In this document: positions 58,478 through 64,000 of the stretch, in pieces
How the letters are laid out: every line of letters starts with the position of its first letter
Position numbering within the stretch: position 1 is the first letter of the stretch
From: Rhodospirillales bacterium
Lineage (GTDB): Bacteria; Pseudomonadota; Alphaproteobacteria; Micavibrionales; Micavibrionaceae
DNA: 64,000 bases
Assembly (NCBI GenBank): GCA_020638395.1
Contig: JACKIP010000004.1
Span: 1 to 64,000, forward strand
Direction of reading: 5' to 3'
Translations under genes and position numbers: made by a program
The notes under the pieces: generated by a model
Database searches by the model: none
Seen by the model: only the letters and a program-made list of their open reading frames with translations
What the model was told of the DNA's origin: nothing

Positions 58478-59605
58478 TTATCCCTGATGTCCGGCAGCAG
58501 CCGCAGCCGGAGAAGTTGTCTCCTGTTTCAGAGGCTCTCCATTGATATCAAACGTTTTGATATCCAGAGTTTGCCGCCAGCTTTGCAGCTTGTCATCCAG
58601 ATAGTTCCGTTTCAGCTCTGCCTCGATATAGGGGCGGGCTTCTTCGAGCGTGGCGGGCTTACTTTCCCGGCGATCTTCCGCCTTGATAACGTGATAGCCA
58701 AACTGCGTTTTAACCGGCTCCTTGGTGTAATCACCGATTTTGAGCGCAAACGCCGCCTCGGAAAATTCCGGAACCATTTGCTCTTTTGCAAAATAGCCAA
58801 GATCTCCGCCATTCGGTCCGCTTGGGCCGGTGGAATATTCTTTTGCCAATGCTTCAAAAGCAGCCCCGTCTGCAAGCTTCTGGATAATTTCCTTCGCTTC
58901 GTCTTCGGTTGCAACCAGAATATGGCGGGCGTGGGTTTCTTCTTCTCCCTTAAAGTTGGCAACGTATTTGTCATACTCTGCTTTGATGGCATCTTCTGTC
59001 ACGCCATCATCAATCAACTTTTGCACATAGGCCGTGCGCACAATGTTTTTAGCTGCATCGGCAACCATCTCTTCGACCTGAGGCTCTTTTGCGATCCCGC
59101 TTCTATCTGCTTCGCGCTCCAGAATTTTTGCGTTAATTGTCTGCTCCAAAGCGATGGGGAACAGAACTTCAAATGGTTGCTGGCGCATTTGCACCGGAAG
59201 CTGCGCGATAAATTTTGCCACGTCATCCCGTGTGATTTTTTCAGCTCCCAAGGTCGCCACAACCGGGTTTCCTTCTTTCATTTCCGGTTCAGCAGCAGGC
59301 ATCTCTTTCGGCGTATCTTCCGGCTCCGCAACAATCGTTTCTGTCTCCGAGATCTCTTCCACATCTGCCGGAGCTTCCGTGCCCGATGCCGTCTGAGTCT
59401 GGGCGAATTCTTCCCCGATCAGCTCCTGTTTGTCGCCGTCATTTTCCTTCTTGGTAATCACAGTGTTGGAAACAAACGCCAATGCAACAACGGCAGCAAC
59501 AATCAGAATGCCGACCGTCATGTAAACCATATTTCCGCCAGCTTTTACCGGTTTTTCCGCCAGTTTTTCCGACGAAGGCTGGTCCTGTTTTTTTGAATCG
59601 CTCAT
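58478..59605 (-). CDS. Membrane-anchored parvulin-type peptidyl-prolyl isomerase
   Basis: 375 residues. One membrane segment (MVYMTVGILIVAAVVALAFV, about 26-45), an acidic low-complexity linker (about 55-110), a SurA/PrsA-like chaperone part and the rotamase domain (about 228-320: THARHILVATEDEAKEIIQK; GGDLGYFAKEQMVPEFSEAAF; TQFGYHVIKAEDRR). Probably folds exported proteins on the periplasmic side. Divergent from secA, a common arrangement. Confidence 0.92.
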   Translation of the reverse strand: MSDSKKQDQPSSEKLAEKPVKAGGNMVYMTVGILIVAAVVALAFVSNTVITKKENDGDKQELIGEEFAQTQTASGTEAPADVEEISETETIVAEPEDTPKEMPAAEPEMKEGNPVVATLGAEKITRDDVAKFIAQLPVQMRQQPFEVLFPIALEQTINAKILEREADRSGIAKEPQVEEMVADAAKNIVRTAYVQKLIDDGVTEDAIKAEYDKYVANFKGEEETHARHILVATEDEAKEIIQKLADGAAFEALAKEYSTGPSGPNGGDLGYFAKEQMVPEFSEAAFALKIGDYTKEPVKTQFGYHVIKAEDRRESKPATLEEARPYIEAELKRNYLDDKLQSWRQTLDIKTFDINGEPLKQETTSPAAAAAGHQG

Positions 59606-59654
59606 GAGATATCCTATGTCCTTAAATTATTGTTGGGATGGAAAAGATCATTAT

Positions 59655-59683
59655 TTTTTACGCCTGTGCCCCTTTTTATGCAA
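59655..59683 (-). promoter_or_regulatory. Putative promoter for the parvulin gene
   Basis: TTGCAT, 17 bp, TAAAAA on the minus strand, 50 bp upstream of the start. Confidence 0.35.
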
Positions 59684-59691
59684 GAGGCAAA

Positions 59692-59720
59692 TTGACGCTG
59701 TTCATTACATGGCTTATATC
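59692..59720 (+). promoter_or_regulatory. Putative sigma70 promoter for secA
   Basis: TTGACG, 17 bp, TATATC, 38 bp upstream of the secA ATG; a good match by eye. Confidence 0.55.
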
Positions 59721-59758
59721 TGTTGTGGTTTATTAAAAGCATAAAGAAAAAAGACAGC

Positions 59759-62536
59759 ATGATTCTCAGCCTCGCAACGAAACTTTTTGGCTCCAGCAAT
59801 GACCGGCAGCTCAAAAAATACCAGCAAAAAATTCAGCCAATCAACGATCTTGAAGCGGCATTCGAGAAGCTGGGCGACTCTGCGCTACAGGCAAAAACGC
59901 TGGAATTCCGCCAAAAGCTGGCAAATGGAGCAGATCTGGATGATATTCTGCCGGAAGCATTTGCCACAGTCCGGGAAGCCGCAAAAAGAGTTCTGGGACA
60001 ACGCCATTACGACGTCCAGCTGATTGGGGGAATGGTTCTGAATGATGGCAAGATCGCCGAAATGCGCACCGGTGAAGGAAAAACCCTGGTGGCGACTCTG
60101 CCCTCCTATCTGAATGCCGTTTCCGGAAAAGGCGTTCATGTGGTCACTGTCAATGATTACCTTGCCCGCCGTGATGCGGAATGGATGGGGCGTGTCCATA
60201 ATTTTCTGGGGCTGAGCACCGGCTGTATTATTCACGATCTGAACGATCAGCAGCGCCGTGCGGCCTATGCTGCCGACGTAACCTACGGAACGAATAATGA
60301 ATTCGGCTTTGATTACCTGCGCGATAATATGAAGTTCTCGCTGGAGGATATGAGCCAGCGCCCCTTTAACTACGCCATTGTTGACGAAGTCGATTCGATT
60401 CTGGTGGACGAGGCCAGAACACCTCTGATTATTTCCGGTCCGGCTGAAAGCTCCACTGAGCTGTACGGTCGGGTCGATAAAGTTATCCCGGAAATCGGCC
60501 CGCGCTATTATGATCTTGACGAAAAAATGCGGACCGTCACCCTGAATGAAGACGGGCAGGAGCTGATTGAAGATCTGCTGCGCCGGCATAATCTGCTGGA
60601 GGACGGAAACCTGTACGATCTTCACAATATCGGCACGGTTCACCATCTGAACAACGCTCTGAAAGCGCATGTGCTGTTCCACAAGGACAAAGACTATATT
60701 GTTCAGAACGGCAAAGTTATGCTGATTGATGAATTTACGGGACGTATGATGGAGGGGCGGCGTCTGTCGGATGGTCTGCATCAGGCCATTGAAGCCAAAG
60801 AAGGAGTCCCGGTTCAGAACGAGAACCAGACTCTGGCCTCCATCACCTTCCAGAATTACTTCCGTCTTTATCCGAAGCTGGCGGGTATGACCGGAACGGC
60901 TCTGACCGAAGCGGCGGAATTCCATGAGATTTATAATCTGGATGTCGTCGCGATTCCCACCAATTTGCCGGTCCAAAGAATCGATCACGAAGATAAAATC
61001 TATAAAACTTTTCAGGAAAAAGTCGCGGCGATTGTCGAGCTGGTACAGGACTGTCAGGAACGCCAGCAACCGGTTCTGGTCGGGACCGTATCTATTGAGA
61101 AATCAGAGCTTCTCTCCGAAGCTTTCAAAAAAGCCAAAATCAAGCATAATGTCCTGAATGCCCGCTATCACGCGCAGGAAGCGGCGATTGTCGCACAGGC
61201 CGGGCGGGCTGGCGCGGTCACCATTGCGACCAACATGGCCGGACGCGGAACAGACATCAAGATGGGTGGGGATGCGGACATGCGCATTGCCACGGAAATA
61301 GATCCGACCTGGCCGGAGGAGCGTCAAGAAAAACAAATCCAGAAAATAACCGAAGAAGTGCGCGCGGAAAGAGAGATCGTGAAAGCCGCGGGCGGGCTGT
61401 TCATCATTGGCACAGAACGGCATGAATCCCGCCGGATCGACAACCAGCTGCGCGGCAGAACCGGACGGCAGGGCGACCCCGGCGGCTCGGCATTCTTCCT
61501 GTCTCTCGACGATGATCTGATGCGCATTTTCGGCTCTGACAAGATGGAAATGCTACTCTCCAACAAAAATATCGGCCTGAAAGACGGCGAAGCCCTGACT
61601 CACCCCTGGATTTCAAAAGCTCTGGAACGGGCACAGGCGCGGGTCGAAGCGCAAAACTTCGAAATCCGGAAAAATATCCTGAAATTCGACGATGTGATGA
61701 ATGCGCAGCGGAAAGTCATTTACGATCACCGCCGCGACGTTATGAACTCCGATCAGGTTGAGGATCTCGTCGAGGAGCTGCGCCATGATTATATCAGTAT
61801 TCTGGTGGCCGAATGCATCCCGCTTGGAAGCTATGTGGATCAATGGAATATCGACCGCCTGACCTTTGAGGCAAAGGAAACACTGGGACTGGATGTCCCG
61901 ATTGCCGAGTGGGCCAAAGAAGAAGGCATCGCCGATCAGGAAATAGAAGACCGGCTGGTCAATGAGTCTGACCGGAAAATGGCCGAAAAAGTCGCCAATA
62001 TCGGCCCGGATTATTTCCGCCGCATGGAAAAAGCTGTAGTCCTGCAAATTCTGGATACGCAATGGAAAGAACACCTGCTGGCTCTTGACCATTTGCGGCA
62101 GGGTATTAACCTGCGGGCGTATGGTCAGCGCGATCCACTGAATGAATTTAAGACAGAAGCGTTCTCCCTGTTCGAATCTATGCAGGATGGATTCCGTGAA
62201 AATGTGACTAAAACACTGAGTCTGGTTGAACTCAATACCGAAACCGGCCTGCCGGGTTTCCTGACAAACCGCCGCAGCGTGCCTACCGTTGAAACCAGAA
62301 CCGACCCGGCTTTGATGGGAACCGGTCGCGCCGATATGAATGACGGCGATACAGATGGGTTAAACCGTCATCAGCGCCGGATGAGCGGGCGGACTTCTGC
62401 CGTTGTCACACCTATTCGCTCCAACGTACCGTTTAATGAGAATGATCTGGACACCTGGGGCAAAGTTCCGCGCAATGCCCTGTGCCCCTGCGGTTCCGGC
62501 AAGAAATTCAAACAGTGCCACGGCAAAATCGCCTGA
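59759..62536 (+). CDS. secA: Preprotein translocase ATPase SecA
   Basis: 925 residues. Walker A MRTGEGKTL (105-109), DEVDSILVDEART, the preprotein-binding region, NMAGRGTDIKMGG, helicase motif GRTGRQGDPG and the C-terminal SEC-C zinc site CPCGSGKKFKQCH for SecB binding. Motor for export through SecYEG. ATG at 59759; an upstream open frame of 12 codons lacks family support. Confidence 0.98.
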   Translation: MILSLATKLFGSSNDRQLKKYQQKIQPINDLEAAFEKLGDSALQAKTLEFRQKLANGADLDDILPEAFATVREAAKRVLGQRHYDVQLIGGMVLNDGKIAEMRTGEGKTLVATLPSYLNAVSGKGVHVVTVNDYLARRDAEWMGRVHNFLGLSTGCIIHDLNDQQRRAAYAADVTYGTNNEFGFDYLRDNMKFSLEDMSQRPFNYAIVDEVDSILVDEARTPLIISGPAESSTELYGRVDKVIPEIGPRYYDLDEKMRTVTLNEDGQELIEDLLRRHNLLEDGNLYDLHNIGTVHHLNNALKAHVLFHKDKDYIVQNGKVMLIDEFTGRMMEGRRLSDGLHQAIEAKEGVPVQNENQTLASITFQNYFRLYPKLAGMTGTALTEAAEFHEIYNLDVVAIPTNLPVQRIDHEDKIYKTFQEKVAAIVELVQDCQERQQPVLVGTVSIEKSELLSEAFKKAKIKHNVLNARYHAQEAAIVAQAGRAGAVTIATNMAGRGTDIKMGGDADMRIATEIDPTWPEERQEKQIQKITEEVRAEREIVKAAGGLFIIGTERHESRRIDNQLRGRTGRQGDPGGSAFFLSLDDDLMRIFGSDKMEMLLSNKNIGLKDGEALTHPWISKALERAQARVEAQNFEIRKNILKFDDVMNAQRKVIYDHRRDVMNSDQVEDLVEELRHDYISILVAECIPLGSYVDQWNIDRLTFEAKETLGLDVPIAEWAKEEGIADQEIEDRLVNESDRKMAEKVANIGPDYFRRMEKAVVLQILDTQWKEHLLALDHLRQGINLRAYGQRDPLNEFKTEAFSLFESMQDGFRENVTKTLSLVELNTETGLPGFLTNRRSVPTVETRTDPALMGTGRADMNDGDTDGLNRHQRRMSGRTSAVVTPIRSNVPFNENDLDTWGKVPRNALCPCGSGKKFKQCHGKIA

Positions 62537-62571
62537 AGGCAGACCGTCCGGTTGTCACTCTGGTGAAAACG

Positions 62572-62616
62572 GGAATCCAGACTTTCCGATATTTGCTGGA
62601 TTCCTGCCTGCGCAGG
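62572..62616. repeat. Family F palindrome after secA
   Basis: GGAATCCAG...CTGGATTCC, a perfect 9-bp stem, plus CCTGCCTGCGCAGG as at 11944-11972. No T-run follows, so termination is uncertain. Confidence 0.65.
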
Positions 62617-62671
62617 GAACGCAGAGGATATGGGATTTTTCTTCCTCTTCCGCCATTCTGAGAGCAAAGAA

Positions 62672-62844
62672 TATAGTGCTTTGGTTTAATTTTAGGACAT
62701 CTTATAACACCGTCATTGCCTGAATTTTCAGAGAAAATTCTAAGGCAATCCATTGATGTTTATGTGTGTTTATGGATTCCCCTAGGATTTTCTGCGAAAA
62801 TCCGGGGAATGACGGATGTCTTATTTTTAAACGGAATTACTATA
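62672..62844. repeat. Correia-like MITE, family A copy 6
   Basis: 173 bp, TATAGTGCTTTGG to GGAATTACTATA; both hairpins intact; the central spacer has the same extra TGTGTGTT-type 10 bp as copy 1, making these two the longest and closest copies. Confidence 0.9.
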
Positions 62845-62913
62845 CTTCGTTCCTTCGTAACTTCGTGTTTAAAAGGTTTAAACCGCAAAGTAAGACAAAG
62901 TAAAACAAAGTTC
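62845..62913. repeat. Half D hairpin plus G motif
   Basis: CTTCGTTCCTTCGTAACTTC (right arm of family D) starts directly at the end of A copy 6, then AACCGCAAAGTAAGACAAAG (family G) and, at 62930, CTCTGCGTGCCCTGCGCC (family H). The secA-ilvA gap shows no gene. Confidence 0.7.
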
Positions 62914-63015
62914 TTTCAGTTTTTGTAAAAAACCTCTGCGTGCCCTGCGCCTTTGCAGCCCAAAATTACCCTACAAAATTCGACGGACGCCCGCCCTCCT
63001 CCTATAATCCCGGAG

Positions 63016-64000
63016 TTACAGGGTAATTCGCTTCAGCGCTTCGCCTTCGATGCGGGAGTGTTCGATTCCCAGTTGCTCGATTGCGGCAAAGAATTTCTCT
63101 TCATTGGACGGGGACTCAAACTCAAAGCCCATCAATGCCCGCCCGAACAGTTCGCCAGTGTAAAAATAGTTGAAGTAACACACGTTTGACACTTTGGAGG
63201 TCAGCTTTAGCAGCTCCCGCAGTGCCCCTTTGCGTTCCGGGAAATTGACATTCAAAAAGACCGGGTTTTTGAACAACTGCGGATTATAGTTGATAATGCG
63301 GTACGTGATGTCCGGCGCACCGGTGACATCTTCGAAATGCACATTATTCTTTTTCAAATCCTGCAAAATCGAGTCCCAGCGATCCGCAGCGGCTTGCAAC
63401 CCGATCACGGGGAACGCCATATCTTCCGAGATTTTGCCATACTGGAAGGCCGAGATCGACACATCCTGAAAACACTTATTCAAAATATCCAGCAGACTTC
63501 CGGATTTTTCCTGCAAGGTAAAACGCAGAAAGCGCAGACGATGGGCCCCGACTGCCGAATTTGCCGAAATTTGCCGCAACCGGGAGAAATCCATATTCGC
63601 ACCGCAAATCGGCGTGACCAGTTTTTTACCTTTAATCTCTTTGGGATTTTCCTGCGCATATTTCATCAACCCCGCCAGCCCCATTGCCCCCGATGGTTCC
63701 GGAATAAAGCGTCCGGTTTCCCAGGTTGTTTCGATGGCGGCGCAGACTTCCTCATTGGTGACAGTCAGAATTCCGTCCAGAGTTTCCCGGCAAATTTCAA
63801 ACGTCAAATTCCCCGGTGTCTTGACAGCGGTTCCGTCACAGAACGTATCAACTTCCTCCAGCGTCACCGGTTTTCCTGCCTCGATAGAGGCTTTCATACT
63901 GGCCTGATCGACGCCTTCCACTCCAAATATTTTTATATTCGGATAATGAATGCGCAACCATTTGGACATTCCCGCGGCCATCCCGCCACCACCGATCGCG
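63016..64000 (-). CDS. ilvA: Threonine ammonia-lyase, C-terminal part (5' end outside window)
   Basis: Converts threonine to 2-oxobutyrate for isoleucine. About 328 residues visible; the frame runs off the right edge. The PLP-phosphate loop AIGGGGMAAG is at the very edge, followed by VEGVDQASM and EPSGAMGLAGL, then a single ACT-like regulatory domain (RFLRFTLQEKSGSLLDILNK; VFLNVNFPERKGALRELLKL). The single ACT-like domain suggests the shorter, about 400-residue form. The PLP-lysine motif lies outside the window. Confidence 0.93.
   Translation of the reverse strand, partial: AIGGGGMAAGMSKWLRIHYPNIKIFGVEGVDQASMKASIEAGKPVTLEEVDTFCDGTAVKTPGNLTFEICRETLDGILTVTNEEVCAAIETTWETGRFIPEPSGAMGLAGLMKYAQENPKEIKGKKLVTPICGANMDFSRLRQISANSAVGAHRLRFLRFTLQEKSGSLLDILNKCFQDVSISAFQYGKISEDMAFPVIGLQAAADRWDSILQDLKKNNVHFEDVTGAPDITYRIINYNPQLFKNPVFLNVNFPERKGALRELLKLTSKVSNVCYFNYFYTGELFGRALMGFEFESPSNEEKFFAAIEQLGIEHSRIEGEALKRITL

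Noticed and set aside
58454..59596. 380-codon open frame antisense to the parvulin gene
   Set aside because: Composition is cysteine-, phenylalanine- and arginine-rich without a family, and the opposite strand encodes a clear isomerase.

Overview
The window is a chromosomal segment of an alphaproteobacterium. This rests on gene content and order: a YceD-type DUF177 protein beside a ubiquinol-cytochrome c chaperone and a divergent bamE; rimP-nusA-ylxR/L7Ae-infB-rbfA; 5-formyl-THF cyclo-ligase-ymdB-yebC-ruvCAB; lgt-midA-pgeF; prs-rplY-pth-ychF; a HIG1-domain membrane protein beside etfBA; MJ0042/ftsEX/ydcF/plsC/DUF2125; a type II (RibH2-like) lumazine synthase under an FMN riboswitch; and a eukaryotic-like IleRS. 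By eye the base composition is near half GC. I could not assign it below class; a Rhodospirillales/Micavibrionales-like relative is a guess. The gene set implies a Gram-negative envelope with lipid A (lpxB, lptM, hldD, bamE), polyhydroxyalkanoate storage (phaC) and respiratory electron transfer (etfBA, bc1 chaperone, ubiK).

Layout. 1-2.2 kb: ligA 3' end and a GT-B glycosyltransferase. 2.2-7.7 kb: tRNA-Gly, leuA, lpxB, phaC, gamma-carbonic anhydrase. 7.8-9.4 kb: a repeat cluster, then an unrecognised two-gene unit whose second member has a P-loop. 9.3-13.2 kb: fabH, plsX, rpmF, a second repeat cluster, DUF177 and the bc1 chaperone. 13.2-16.3 kb: bamE, ppa, an isolated fliL, nusB, ribH with its riboswitch. 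16.4-25.6 kb: the transcription/translation operon rimP to rbfA, then ileS. 25.7-34.9 kb: folate cyclo-ligase, ymdB, an AT-rich mini-island, a response regulator with an unknown partner, yebC, ruvC, ruvA, an antisense secreted protein, ruvB, prolyl aminopeptidase, cutA. 35-45.5 kb: the ychF-pth-rplY-prs group, interrupted by repeats and a decayed IS1595-family element; pgeF-midA-lgt; hldD; ubiK, ybjN, proC. 45.5-51.3 kb: HIG1 protein, etfBA, repeat cluster, pentapeptide protein, TlpA-like thioredoxin, lptM, MJ0042 protein. 51.3-58 kb: a secreted helical protein coupled to ftsEX, then ydcF, plsC, DUF2125, prephenate dehydrogenase, methyltransferase. 58-64 kb: mutT, parvulin, secA and the 3' part of ilvA.

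The most unusual feature is a dense population of small non-autonomous repeats in nearly every larger intergenic gap. Family A (six copies of about 163-173 bp plus one decayed) has TATAGT...ACTATA ends and two nested hairpins, and resembles neisserial Correia elements in architecture. Family E (about 137-139 bp) has TATAGAA...TTCTATA ends. Further palindromic families (B, C, D), short motifs (F, G, H) and a REP-like TAGAGC motif lie among them. Several elements touch gene boundaries: one ends 2 bp before the pth start codon, one begins 9 bp upstream of the tlpA start, and one contains the etfA stop codon. These elements, the unknown P-loop pair, the secreted FtsEX-coupled protein and the mosaic ileS are the main leads for new biology.
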